Both the position numbers and the translations under genes were made by a program. From Physcomitrium patens (lineage: Eukaryota > Streptophyta > Bryopsida > Funariales > Funariaceae), in contig NC_037255.1 of the NCBI RefSeq assembly GCF_000002425.4, forward strand, positions 10,186,436-10,250,435: a DNA stretch of 64,000 bases, given 5' to 3'. The notes beneath the pieces are model-generated. The model had not been told where the DNA came from. It searched no databases and saw only the letters and a list, made by a program, of their open reading frames with translations. Below are positions 1 through 11,513 of the stretch, piece after piece. Positions within the stretch are counted from its first letter, which is position 1. Every line of letters starts with the position of its first letter.

Positions 1-2
1 GT

Positions 3-110
3 TACGACGCCAGATTGGAGTCCCTGCAAGTCTCAGGGCTGAGCTTGCTCCTTGGCAGGGACTTCGAGCTGAGATGGGCGATGAAAGAGTTGAGGTGGGC
101 AACACAGTGA
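3..110 (+). CDS. Possible C-terminal end of a gene entering from the left
   Basis: The third frame is open from the window edge to a TGA at 108-110 and gives 35 residues, beginning YDARLESLQ and ending with a basic, Trp-containing tail (ELRWAMKELRWATQ). The base composition is much more GC-rich than the DNA after about 900, as in the other real genes here. The following 800 bases look like 3' UTR or flank, T-rich with no sustained ORF. I do not recognise the protein. Frame 2 is also open and longer (74-448 if started at its ATG), but its translation is low-complexity and Lys/Phe-rich, so I prefer the shorter reading. Confidence 0.3.
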   Translation, partial: YDARLESLQVSGLSLLLGRDFELRWAMKELRWATQ

Positions 111-1896
111 ATTGTCAGTCTCCTCTTTGTCGGTACTTGAGTGGGTGTTCATCCCCTTGTAAATACTTCTTGTGCCATTTTTTTATGCTCCGGACGAAAC
201 TACAAGGTTTAATGGGGGCAGACGATGATATTACTAAAAGAAAAATGAAAAGAAAAAAATTTCGTGCATTTTGTGACTCTTGCACAAAATTTCATGTGAT
301 CGTGGATTTCTTCATGTTCATTCTTTCGTTGTATACCTGCGGAGCATTAGAATCTAAGGGAAATGATATAGAATTATTACAAAACTGTCCAAATTACAGG
401 ACGCGGATGGTCTGTGTAGTGTGTTTTAAGTTTAGAAAGCAGCATTAGCTTGTAAACGAGTACGTATTGTACCCCCTCATTCTATCTGAGAGTAGCCTTA
501 ATCTTCGCTTCTGTCCTTCCTTCTCCTCTCCTGCTACATTTTCTCGTGTGCGGAATTCGGGAATCGGGAATCATGTTTCAACCATGCTTTTTGTTTGTAC
601 TGTGATGTGGTCTAGAAAGTTTCGGTTTCTGACGTCTCAGGGACTGAGCTGCTTGGCGCTGGCAGCGTCGCGGCATAAGCATGTTTGCTTGTAATCCATT
701 GAAGAGTGAATTATATACAAAGAGTGGTTTACACTATGCACAGCACAGAGGCCAAACCATGTACATTTCTCCTACGTTTGTCCAGTGTGGTTTCTGTGTT
801 GCATTCTGTGCACCTCATTGTGCACCTTAAAATTTTAGATCATAACAGCACGATGGCTTGCAGACTTGTTCATCTCACCACCTTTAATTAACTCTAATCG
901 GCGTAAGTCCATAAAAAGAAGAATAATAAGATTATACATTCACCAAATCAATCTATGGTGTCTGTGTACCTCCACGTATGAGCTGCACACGTCGCATGCA
1001 GTCAAGTTCACACAATAAAGCTGTCACGTTGCCAGATACAATTGCGTTGCAGTACAATATTGGTGTGTCCATGTATATAATAGACAACTAAGTGACAACC
1101 AAGACATCATTCAATCGGTCGCGTGTACAAGAAACACAAAGATGTTACCCACATTGTCTACGTATCCCTTGTATGTCAAAGACTCGGTGGTAACTCTAGT
1201 GTCATAAATATAATGTACAATTCAAAGAAATTTGTGTATTCGTGCCATCCTGACCTCACACCCAATGACTGTCTCACAATCTCAAGACAACATTTATAAT
1301 ACAATTAAGCAACACATCTTTGACAAAGAATTGTGGACTCCATTTAGACATCAAGTGTTGTAGGCACAAGTTGCAAATACATATGATATCTTCTGAATGT
1401 TTGCAACTAAGATCAATAAGATTTAATCTATATATAAGCATATTTTAATGTATTACATTATTGAGCAATACATAAGTTTTCCATGGAAGGTTGATGGTTA
1501 GTCACTTATATAAATCATTGCTCATAAAAACAAGATAAAAAATAAATAATAGTCTATAATATAGCTAAAGTTTCTCCTTCACAAGATGAATAGTTGTATG
1601 CTTTATTATTATGGCTTCTAGAAGAAAATATAATAACATATCATTTTTTCCCTATATCATCTTCATGTGTTAAGATTGCTTTCAATCCTAGCGCGCTTCA
1701 ATTTGAGTATAGTTGAAATGGATTAGAAGCATTTGGATGTTGAAGTATATGACTTGAATTCAACTTTTGCTTTAATATGTCAAATGCTTATTATTGCTCA
1801 CGACTTCAAGTCCATGGCTAATCCTTAAGTGTAAAAATAATTGAAGACTTTGCAATCAAGCTACACTTCTTAATAAACTGATAGTAATAATTTACC

Positions 1897-1931
<35 letters not shown>

Positions 1932-3516
1932 AAGCCATGAAACATTAATTAATATTAGAATCTTTTGTAGAATATTTACCTTTGCTTATTGCATGCAAAG
2001 ATCTTCCAAAATAATTATGTGATCCAACTATGATAATTGTTTGTCAAAGAATTTGCACTTATTATGAAATAAGCATAGTTTTTTTTGCCATAATTACTCA
2101 AATACTACTTGTAAATGCCTCATATATTCTTATGCAGTGTTACTAAAAATGATAACATCAATAATATAACATCTACCAAATGGTAAGCCAAACAACATTC
2201 TATCTATCATCTTTTGAAACTCAATTAGTACATTCTTAAGTTTGAGCATAAAAAACTTCCACTAACAAAGTTGAGCCTTGCTATTTTAAATAATGTTCTA
2301 AAATAATGTCTTTACTTAGTCATTAATTAATAATAAAAATTAGTGATAATCAAATTGTAAGTCCAAAATATCAAATACTTAAAAAAATCCTATTGCATTA
2401 AATAATTCTTCTAGCGTTGATATTGGATATCAATCTAACTTAGTCTTTTAATTAACTTAACAATAATTCTTATATATTTTCTTATTTGTCAAATTGCCAA
2501 AAAAAAATTAATATAATTTTGTAAGTTTTTCAAAAGATTAGATGATGATCTTCTAATTAAATATGAATATATTTTCTTCTATAATCTTTTAAGTTTTTGA
2601 ATCCAAAGATAAAATAATTTCAATGTAAGCAAATAAAAGTCTATATTATTTATGCTTCAATACTAATAAGATGTGGTCCTAATTCTTGCCACTAGTTGTA
2701 AAATTTTATAGTCTCATTCTTCACAAATGGAGTACCTCTATATACAAGCAAGGCCTTTAATTGCTAATTTATAAAAAAGAAAACTTCTATGTCTCAAATA
2801 TCATCAATTGTAATTAAATGAAGGACTTTATTACTAAAATCTACATGTGAATTGATGATGTCAATATGACATAGACTACCTTGTTAGAAACACCCATTAA
2901 GATATCTTTTAGGAATCTATTTTTTTAAGATTGTAGTTAAAGTAGTAAAAATATGTTATTTTTATAGCTCTTCTTTTATCCATCATTTTAAGCAAAAAAA
3001 ATAGTTTATATTACTCAACCTTAATGTCAATAGGCTCTATAGCTCTTTGACCTCACGATAAGAAAATATCCATTGTGATGTTATTGAACAACTAGACAAA
3101 TAATAAAAAGCCACATTAAAGTATTAAGGTCAATAGCTTTGCCTATAAGAAAGAAATGTTGGTTCTTTGTGAGGCAATGAGCAACTATGATGCCAATCAA
3201 GAAGTCCATGGCATGCTTTCTCTCATTTGCATTAGATTCTTAATAATTTTAAAAATTACTATTTCAAACTATACTAAATCAATGTGTCTAAAATAAAAAT
3301 AAGCCCATATATATTATAAATATATAAAATGAATGGCAAGGTGCCTCTACCATGTTGATTATGGCAAGAGAAGGCTCATCAATCTTTGATACAGCTAAAA
3401 AAATAGAATGATTATTGAAAATATCAACAATATTGTATCCAATTGGTCATTTGATTTTAGATGATATTGTTGTGAGCATGTGAGATAATATTAAGTTGAT
3501 TCAAATCTAACAAGGT
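111..3516. other. Flank and AT-rich intergenic DNA, no readable gene
   Basis: The first 800 bases resemble 3' UTR or flank. From about 900 the sequence becomes very AT-rich, with stops in all frames. A run of 28 A lies at 1901-1928. I see no coding motif; it is probably decayed transposon sequence, but I cannot name a family. Confidence 0.5.
1901..1928 (+). repeat. A28 homopolymer
   Basis: Uninterrupted run of A. It could be the tail of an old retroposed copy, but no flanking duplication was recognised. Confidence 0.9.
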
Positions 3517-4063
3517 TGATATCAAGGACATGAATCTCGAAGAAAAAAATCCTTACTATACTCTTATGTCACTCAAAAGAACTAGAAAGTTACTTAAAGA
3601 TGATATGGTATTAAATTAGAATAGTTATTGCCAAAGATAAGAAGACTAGAAAGTCTTAAAATAAGACTAAAGACTAGAAAGGCATTTATTAGAGAGACAT
3701 TGAGAAGAGTGAAGAAAGCTTTAGTCTTGCTTCTATATATATTCTTAATTAGGAGCTGTGTAGCAATATCCTATAGGACCTCCAAAACGTGTTGACTTTG
3801 TAAGACACATATCTTAACTTATAAGGCAAGTTTTCTATATGTACGCCACATAGTTAGCTTATTCTACAAACTATTAATATGTGGTTAATTTATTGACCAA
3901 GTTTCTATCCTATCAATTAATTACAAACATATGTAAAGTCAAAATAATATTTATAAAGCTTCTAAGAAGCTTATCTAAAAAATATTATAAAATAAATCTA
4001 CTTTTACCTACTTCTATTTAATCATATAGATAAATATCATAATAAATATGTATATCTGTAACA
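3517..4063 (-). repeat. 3' LTR of element 3 (decayed)
   Basis: Aligns along its length with the LTRs of elements 1 and 2, including the CTATAGGACC-type block, the GTTGACTTTGTA block and a terminal GTAACA in place of GTGACA. The start is changed to TGATATCAAGG from TGTCAAGG. Divergence is far greater than between the LTRs of element 1. Confidence 0.8.
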
Positions 4064-4139
4064 TTATCTTCTTTGCTAGAAATGAATTCTATGAAAAGCA
4101 TTCATCAAATGTTGAAAAAATCTAAGATGTGAGAGATTG

Positions 4140-4545
4140 TATTTGTCACATTCTCTAATCTTTCTTTTCTTTGAAGATGGTTGATAGTTCTTCTTAGCCA
4201 TTAATAGTATTTCATACTAAAACAAAAAGGCCATCGTATTATTTGATTTTTGTTGAGACATTTATAACTTCTTTCAAATAAAACATTTAGAACTCTGTTA
4301 GGAGTCGTTCTAACATCTAATAAAATCATCAAATATCAAAAAATACTTTCAAGGTTGTGATACCAAACACATTATATTTTACCATTTATTCAAGGAAGGA
4401 TGTGTCGTTCTTGATGATTTTCATCTCGATTATGTCATCATGAAAGTTTTGACGATTGCAATATTTCATTTGATAATTCAACAAGTAATAGCTCTTGAGT
4501 TGAATTTACTAGTTGTTAGTTCTCTATCTTTCTAGCATCACAAAT
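4140..4545 (-). pseudogene. Accessory ORF relic of element 3
   Basis: Aligns to the intact 140-codon accessory ORF of element 2 along its full length, including the middle part that element 1 has lost. It holds stops and shifts. It shows that the accessory ORF was already in this family when its oldest visible copy inserted. Confidence 0.7.
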
Positions 4546-4689
4546 GTACAAAAGTATCAAACAAGAATAAAAGATAGAATGTTATTTTTCCTAGATCTTG
4601 TTGCTTTTATAGTAAAGATTTGTAATTCTTCATCTTCGTTTTGATGGATGTCATCAATTAAAAGCCTCAATTCTCTTTATTGCATATAC

Positions 4690-5340
4690 AAGATTTTTTG
4701 TTTGCTCCTATGTGTGTCCACTAATATCATATCTATACCAATGAATAAGATATTCAAATATTTTTCAATGCCGCCTTGATTTTAAGACTTTTTCCAACTT
4801 CAAATTTTTGATTATTATCCACTTCTAAAAGAGGAGGTGGCATTTGTCTTCTTCTTGAGATGTTCATTATCTTACATGGCTCAAGAAGAGATATGTGAAA
4901 TATAAAAATGATCTTAATAGACTTTGAAAGATGTAATCAATAAGCAACAAGATAGACTTGTTTACAAATAAAAAAAGATCCAAGCTTACAATACTCCAAT
5001 TTATCTCAAAGATAAGTAGTCTTAATATTATAATGGAATGACCATACTTTGACACCCGTGTTGAATTGTGGTTGTTTCTTGAGATATGATTGTACATTAA
5101 TCTTTTGTCATTTTTGAGCTCACTTTAATTGTGTCTTCATTGTTACATGTAGCTTTGATAAAAAATTTGTTAAATCTTATACTATAGGATTATCAACTTT
5201 TGAAAAGTTAAAAGTATTAAGTTGTAGATAATAACTATAATTGATAAAAAAATAGTGTTGATTAAATAGAAGAATATATCAAATTATTATATGTAAACTT
5301 TGCCAATAGTAAAAGAGTTGTCCATTCATCTTAATGATAG
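4690..5340 (-). pseudogene. Element 3 integrase C-terminus and chromodomain relic
   Basis: Degenerate copy of the integrase C-terminal and chromodomain region seen intact at 6224-6961. The last bases before element 1 (ending TTAATGATAG) continue into 11514 onward once element 1 is removed, matching the equivalent uninterrupted site in element 2 near 15885. Confidence 0.7.
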
Positions 5341-5906
5341 TGTCAAGGACAAGAACTCGATGAAAAAACAATTCAAATAAGTGAGCCTTCACTCAAAGAG
5401 AGGTAACAAAATATATATAAACAAGTATATATATTGAAATAGAAACTGGAATGGCTATTGCCAAAAGACAAGAAAACTAGAGATCCTTGAAACTAGAGAC
5501 CCTTGAAACTAGATTAGAAGCAAAAAAGGGGTTGACAAGAGTGAAGAAGCCTTCACTCTTGTCTCTATATATACTATCTAACTAGGGACTACATGGCGAC
5601 GTTCTATAGGACCTTCAATATGTGTTGACTTTGTAGGACACATGCCTTGATTTACAAGATAAGTTTTTCTACGTGTGGGCCACATAGTTAGCTTGATCTT
5701 CAAGCTAACAACATGTGTGGCACATGACCAACTTGTTGACCACGTTTCTAATCCAAAAAGTCAATTAAAGACACCTATGAAGTCAAAGCAGCATCTAGAA
5801 AGCTTCTATATTAAATATTATAGAATTAACTTACTTTTATCTACTTTTACTTACTTCTACCTATTTGTATATGTAATTATTAGCTTACATGATTATGGCC
5901 GTGACA
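5341..5906 (-). repeat. 3' LTR of element 1 (566 bp)
   Basis: Ends TGTCAAGGAC..GGCCGTGACA on the plus strand. Nearly identical to 10937-11513, lacking an 11-bp TCTAAGAAGCT-type duplication near the AAGCTT block. Confidence 0.95.
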
Positions 5907-5920
5907 TTACCCCCCCTTCT
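5907..5920 (-). other. Polypurine tract of element 1
   Basis: On the minus strand AGAAGGGGGGG is followed by TAA and then the LTR start TGTCACGG. This is the expected place and composition for the plus-strand primer of an LTR retrotransposon. Confidence 0.75.
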
Positions 5921-5947
5921 AGAGACGAGTTCCACAAGGAGCGGTCA

Positions 5948-6130
5948 TCATATGTTGAGAAAATCTATGATGTGATGAATTGTATTCGCCACATACTCTG
6001 ATCTTTGTTCTCTTCGAAGATTTTCATCTCGATTACATCGTCTTGAAGGTTGTAACAATTGTAATGTCTCATCCGACAGGTCAGCAAATGAAGGCTCTTG
6101 AGTTGAATCTGCTGGTTGTTGGTTCTCCAT
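5948..6130 (-). pseudogene. Accessory ORF of element 1, 240-nt internal deletion
   Basis: A 60-codon frame starting MENQQPADST and ending IIDFLNI, in the same place as the 140-codon accessory ORF of element 2 (13280-13702). The first 38 and last 22 residues are kept. Residues 39-118 are missing exactly in frame. The break lies at a short direct repeat (ATCTTC) present at both edges of the lost segment in element 2, so it looks like deletion or template switching between short repeats rather than the ancestral form. Confidence 0.75.
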
Positions 6131-6223
6131 CTCTTGAGCGTCACTACTACAATGAAGCTACGAACAAGAATTGAAAATAGAATGTTATCTTGCCTAGATG
6201 TTGTTTCTTTTATAAGAAGGTTT

Positions 6224-9200
6224 TCATCTTGATTTTGATGGATGTCGTCGATGAAAAGCCTCCACTGCCTTTGCTGCATTTGCAAGATTCTTTATTGGCT
6301 CCCATATGCGTTCATTAATACCATATCCGTGCCAATGGACAAGATATTCTAATTTATTTCGGCATCGCCTTGAATCTAGGGCTTCTTCTACTTCAAACTC
6401 TTCATTATTATCCACTTCTATAGGAGGAGGTGGAGCTTGTCGTCTTCTTGGTATGTCCACTGTCTTGTATGGTTCAAGAAGAGACATGTGGAATACTGGA
6501 TGGATTTTCATTGACTCCGGTAGATGTAAACGATATGCAACTGGATTGATTTGTGCAGAAATAGAAAATGGTCCCAGCCTTCGATAGTCCAACTTGTCAC
6601 AAAGACGAGTGGTCTTGATATTGCGACGAAGTAGCCATACCTTATCACCCAAGATGAATGATGGTTGTTCCTTTCGATAGACATCCGCATTGACTTTTTG
6701 TTGTTCTTGAGCCTCTTTTAACTGCGCCTTCAGCGTTGCATGTAGCTCTGATAAATGAATCACCAAATCTTTCGCAGCAGGATTATCAACTTTTGAAAAG
6801 TCAAAAGTATCAAGTCGTGGATGATAACCATAATTAGCAAAGAAAGGTGTTTGTTTTGTAGAAGAATGTACCGTGTTATTATAAGCAAACTCTTCCAATG
6901 GCAAAAGAGTTGTCCAATTATCTTGTTGGTAATTAATGGTACATCTTAAATATTGCTCCAAAACTTGATTAACACGCTCTGTTTGTCCATCAGTTTAAAG
7001 ATGGAATGCTGCAGATAGTTTTATATCCACTTTAAGAATCTTGAAAAGAGTCCGCCAAAATCTTGATACAAATTGAGTTCCCCTATTTGATATAATATCC
7101 TTGGGTAATCCATGATAGCGATAGATATTGTCAAGAAAGAGCTTAGCTGTTTCTTCACTTGTGATAGATTTTGTACATAGTACAAGATGTGCCATCTTGA
7201 TAAAATGATCTACTATCACGAATATAGAATCATAAGAACCTGAGATTGGAAGATCCCTAATGAAGTCCATAGAAACAGAAGACTATGGTTGTTCTAGAAT
7301 GGGTAATGGCTAAAGAAGTCCAAAAGGTTGATGACGAGGAGTTTTTGATCTTGAGCAAACATCACATGATTATACAAAATCTTTAACTACTTTCCACATT
7401 TGAGGCCACCAAAAATCCCTAGATATCAGCTCTAAAGTCTTATTATATCCAAAATGTCCTACTACTGGAAAGTCGTGACGAGCTTGAAGAACACGTAAAC
7501 GTGCTTCTCCTTCTGGAACATATAGACGTCCTTCGAAATAGAGTAGGTTGTTTTTGAATTCAAATTTAGATAGATCATGAGATTTAGAAGAATTGTTCTT
7601 GATATCACGAACAAGAGGGTCTGAAGACATACTTAACTGGACTTGCTTAAGAAAAGTTAAATCAACAGTCAATGTTGATTTTATTGCTCGAAGATGAAAT
7701 TGCTCCGGCTTCAAGAGAATCATTTTTTGTTGCTCAAAAGCTGCATCTCCTTCTTTTGGTACAAGATAAGAATGTGTAGACAAGGCATTAGATAAACCTT
7801 GTTGTTTTTCGGGCCGATAAGTGATGATGAACTCGAATCTTGATAAAGACATGCTTGAACGAGCTTGGCGACGATTTAATACGCGTGTTGACATAAAATA
7901 TTTGAGGTACTTGTGATCCGTATACACGGTGACTAGACGAGAAGCGCCTTCTAGATAATGATGCCATTCTTCAAAAGAATCTACAATTGCAAGAAGTTCT
8001 TTGTCGTGGATCTCATAATTGATTTTTGCTGTTGAGAATTTTCTTGAATAAAAGGCTACTGGATGAAGTTTGTCATCTGTTCCCATTTGTGATAAACCGC
8101 ACCCACAGCAAAGTCCGATGCATCTGTTTCCATAAAGAATGCTTTGGAAAAATCAACACGATACAAGATTGGTGCAGAAACAAACGCTGTCTTTAAAGAT
8201 TCAAAAGCAACTTCCGCTTCTTGATTCCATTGGAGTTTGTCTTTACAAGTCAAACGTGTAAGTGGAGCTGCACTCGAGAAAAGTCTTTGATGAATATCCG
8301 ATAGTAGTTGGCAAATCCCAAAAAACATTGGACATCTCTTACCGTTTTTGAGATCTTTCAATCTATAATAGTTTGAACTTTCTTAGGATCCATCATAAGT
8401 CCATCATTTGAAATGATGTAACCTAAGAAATCGACTTGAGTAGTGTGGAATACACACTTTTCTATCTTGGCATAGAGTCCTGCATCTCTTAATTTTTGTA
8501 ACACACGACGAACATGAAGTTCATGTTCTTCTGGATTCTTAGAATAGATCAAGATGTCGTCTAGATAATATACCACAAAATCGTCCAAAAACTCTCGAAA
8601 AATATCATTCATTAGATGTTGAAAAGCTGCTGGTGCATTTGTAAGTCCAAAAGGCATGACGTTGTATTCAAAATATCCATACCTAGTTTGAAACGCAGTC
8701 TTCCATTCATCTCCTTCTTTGATGCGTACTAGATTATATGCTCCCCAAAGATCTATTTTTGTATAGATCTTAGCTTGATTCAGCTGATCAAGAAGTCCAG
8801 ATATTAAAGGTAGTGGATACCTGTTTTTGATGGTAATCTTGTTGAGTCCTCAATAATCAACACACATCCGCAATGATCCATCTTTTTTCTTCACAAATAA
8901 AATTGGAGCTCCTGCTGGAGATTTAGAATGGCGTATGAAATTCTTGGCTAGATTTTCTTCAATATACTCCTTGAGTTCAGTCAACTCATTTTGTGATAAA
9001 CTATAGATTGGTCCGAATGGCGGTTGTGCTCCTTTTTGAAGGTTAATTGAGCAATCATAGGGACGATGTTTTGGGAGTGTATCCGCATTTTTTTTTTTCA
9101 AATACATCTTGAAATTCTTGATGTTGGTTTGGAATGCCACTTGAAGTCTTTCCACCAGTATAAACAGGTGTGGCATAAATAATATATGGTGATTCTTTCA

Positions 9201-9803
9201 TAGCAGCATGCAAGAAAGCTTTTGCACCTATAAATACGGGTTTAATTAAACTGGACTTATGACTCTCTACTTGATTAACTACACTATTAGTTATACTTTT
9301 AGAGAAAGTAAGAGTTTGAGAAATCCAGTTTATTTGAGGATTGTATTTTTCTAACCATGATAAACCTAAAATGACTGGATTAGAAGGAGATCTAATAATA
9401 TTAAATACTACAAAACTATTATGACCATTGATTATTACTTCTATAGGAAGGATTTCGTGAGTAATATCTCCAAAAGACAATGGACGACCATCTATGACTT
9501 CTACATGAACATGTTTAGTTTTCTTTACTAAAGATATGCTATGTCTTTTAGTAAATTCTTCATCTAAAAAATACGCTGAGGCTCCTGAATCTAACAAGGC
9601 AGAGACTTTGTAATGTTTAGGTCCTAAAATAACATTTAATGTAAAACATGGAGAGGGCTCTGAGGAGAGAATAGGACCTTTACTAGATGTTGTACAAGGT
9701 TCCAACCGCACGGTCCCTATTGTAGCCGGACAAACTCGTTTTCCGACATATTGTCTTCTTTCACAGCCATACTCCTTATTTTGAGATTGCGTCGTTTCTT
9801 TGG
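6224..9803 (-). pseudogene. pol of element 1 (protease-RT-RNase H-integrase-chromodomain), broken
   Basis: Pieces read in order on the minus strand. The protease has LLDSGAS near 9590 and ILGLSWL near 9360. Reverse transcriptase has [10 protein letters not shown] near 8560. RNase H has METDASDFAV near 8130 and YTDHKYL near 7905. The integrase zinc region with HDFPVVGHFGYN lies near 7460 and its catalytic part at 7270-6995. The C-terminal part (6961-6224) ends in a chromodomain with LEYLVHWHGYGINERIWEP, its aromatic cage residues kept. Breaks include a run of nine T at 9091-9099 that shifts frame relative to element 2, and several stops. The protein would have copied and inserted the element, with the chromodomain directing it to marked chromatin. 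Confidence 0.9.
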
Positions 9804-10724
9804 ACAATGTTGAGCAGTGTGCTTTGGTTTTCCACAATATAAACATAATCCTTCTTAATGACGACGAGTCTTTTCTTGCTCAGTAAGAGGTTTGAAACGT
9901 ACTGCATCAATTTGCATATCCTCTACTTCCGAATGTATGTGTTGAAGAGGTGTTGGTGTTGCCATTGAATTATAGTAACGTTGAGGTTCACTTGTACGGT
10001 TGTCAGATCGGAATTCAAAAAGGTGATTGTCACACTTCATAGCAAAGTCAATTGCTTGACTCAATGTTTGAGGATCAGGTAAGTTGAGCATTAATTTTTT
10101 TACCTCATATTGTAATCCGTAGAGAAATTGGCTAATAAGTGCAGCATCATCTCACTTAATATCAGTTACAAGTTGTCGAAATTGTAAAGCATAGAACGTT
10201 ACTGATCGATTGCCTTGTTGTAAAATACGGATCTTATTAGTTATAACACGAATTGCATCATGCTCTCCATACATGGATCAAAACTCTGCCAAAAAAGCCT
10301 CTAGATTATCCAATATTGGATCTCGTCGTTCAAAAAAAGATGAAAACCACGATAGTGCTGAACTTGAAAGAAGCGTACCGATGAATCTAACTTGTGATCC
10401 TGGAGTTGGATATCTTTGGGGTTGAAGTTCAATCATCAGTTGCACTTTATTGATAAATCCTCAAAACTTGGATCTGGTGCCATCAAACTTCTCGGGTAGG
10501 GCAATTCTTGATTCTCTAACATTTGAAGGGTGTTCCACTATAGGAGAAAGGACATGGTTTGGTGCAGATGTTGAAGCAACTCCAACCATTTCTATATCTT
10601 CACTTCCTGCCAATCTTGTTGCTCTTTGTGGTGGTAAATTCAGTTGATGCATCGCAAGCATTAACTCCCTTAATTTCTCTTGCATTTGTGTCATTGCACT
10701 TTTCATTTTGAGAAGTTCTGCCAT
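9804..10724 (-). pseudogene. gag of element 1
   Basis: Starts MAELLKMKSAM at 10724 and has a capsid-like segment with FDGTRSKF. It ends with a complete zinc knuckle CLYCGKPKHTAQHC (CX2CX4HX4C) near 9845-9804. It is interrupted by stops, including a TGA at 10278-10280 that element 2 shares at the same site and a TGG-to-TGA change near 10155. Pol is in the -1 frame relative to gag, as in element 2. Confidence 0.85.
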
Positions 10725-10923
10725 TATAACTTTTAGAAGAGAGAAGATGTCTAATATTGCTCAAGACAAATAGAAGAGAGGATTTGAGGAAAAAGAAAGT
10801 GATAAGGATAATATCAGTTTAGGAGAGGGTAATCCGCAACTTCTAATATGCTTATATCTTATCAAGAAAAAGGAGTAATCCACTCTTAATCAAGATTAGA
10901 CAAAGCTCTGATATTGTAGGTGT

Positions 10924-10934
10924 ACTCTTGTCAA
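10924..10934 (-). promoter_or_regulatory. Putative self-priming primer-binding site of element 1
   Basis: Minus-strand sequence TTGACAAGAGT begins 2 nt after the end of the 5' LTR. It is the exact reverse complement of ACTCTTGTCAA, which lies in the LTR at 11138-11128 on the minus strand, 31 nt below the TATATATA box and so at the predicted RNA 5' end. No tRNA-type TGG follows the LTR. This is the Tf1/sushi type of layout. A weak initiator-Met-like ATATCAGAGC lies 22 nt from the LTR. Confidence 0.6.
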
Positions 10935-10936
10935 TC

Positions 10937-11513
10937 TGTCAAGGACAAGAACTCGATGAAAAAATAATTCAAATAAGTGAGCCTTCACTCAAAGAGAGGT
11001 AACAAAATATATATAAACAAGTATATATATTGAAATAGAAACTGGAATGGCTATTGCCAAAAGACAAGAAAACTAGAGACCCTTGAAACTAGAGACCCTT
11101 GAAACTAGACTAAAAGCAAGAAAGGAGTTGACAAGAGTGAAGAAGCCTTCACTCTTGTCTCTATATATACTATCTAACTAGGGGCTACGTGGCGACATTC
11201 TATAGGACCTCCAATATGTGTTGACTTTGTAGGACACATGCCTTGATTTACAAGGTAAGTTTTTCTACGTGTGGGCCACATAGTTAGCTTGATCTTCAAG
11301 CTAACCACATGTGTGGCACATGACTAACTTGTTGACCACGTTTCTAATCCAAAAAGTCAATTAAAGACACCTATAAAGTCAAAGCAGCGTCTAGAAAGCT
11401 TCTAAGAAGCTTCCATATTAAATATTATAGAATTAACTTATTTTTACCTATTTTTACTTACTTCTACCTATTTGTATATGTAATTATTAGCTTACATGAT
11501 TATGGCCGTGACA
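10937..11513 (-). repeat. 5' LTR of element 1 (577 bp)
   Basis: Starts TGTCACGGCC and ends CCTTGACA in element orientation. It contains a TATATATA box (11162-11169) and, just below it, a perfect 13-bp inverted repeat GACAAGAGTGAAG/CTTCACTCTTGTC with a 4-nt loop. Confidence 0.95.
11162..11169 (-). promoter_or_regulatory. TATA box in element 1 5' LTR
   Basis: TATATATA in a GTATATATAGAG context, conserved in element 2 at 20073-20080. Counting 31 nt downstream gives a transcript start at or near 11138, the first base of the segment complementary to the primer site. Confidence 0.55.

Larger units (their letters stand above)
5341..11513 (-). mobile_element. Element 1: full-length chromovirus, GATAG target duplication
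   Basis: A 6,173-bp Ty3/gypsy element in minus orientation, bounded by near-identical LTRs (5341-5906 and 10937-11513) with TGTCA..TGACA ends and flanked on both sides by GATAG (5336-5340 and 11514-11518). Removing it restores continuous element 3 sequence. Order on the minus strand: 5' LTR, primer site, gag, protease, reverse transcriptase, RNase H, integrase, chromodomain, accessory ORF, polypurine tract, 3' LTR. Gag and pol have stops and at least one homopolymer frameshift, so this copy is not autonomous. LTR differences are few, mostly transitions plus one 11-bp indel. Confidence 0.95.

Noticed and set aside
2880..3300. Possible copia reverse transcriptase or RNase H relic on the minus strand
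   Set aside because: Only a few residues looked suggestive and no motif order could be established.
10903..10914. Initiator tRNA-Met-like primer site (minus strand ATATCAGAGC)
   Set aside because: It lies 22 nt from the LTR end rather than next to it, lacks the leading TGG and is changed to ATATCAAAGC in element 2, while the 11-nt self-complementary site next to the LTR is invariant in the young copies.
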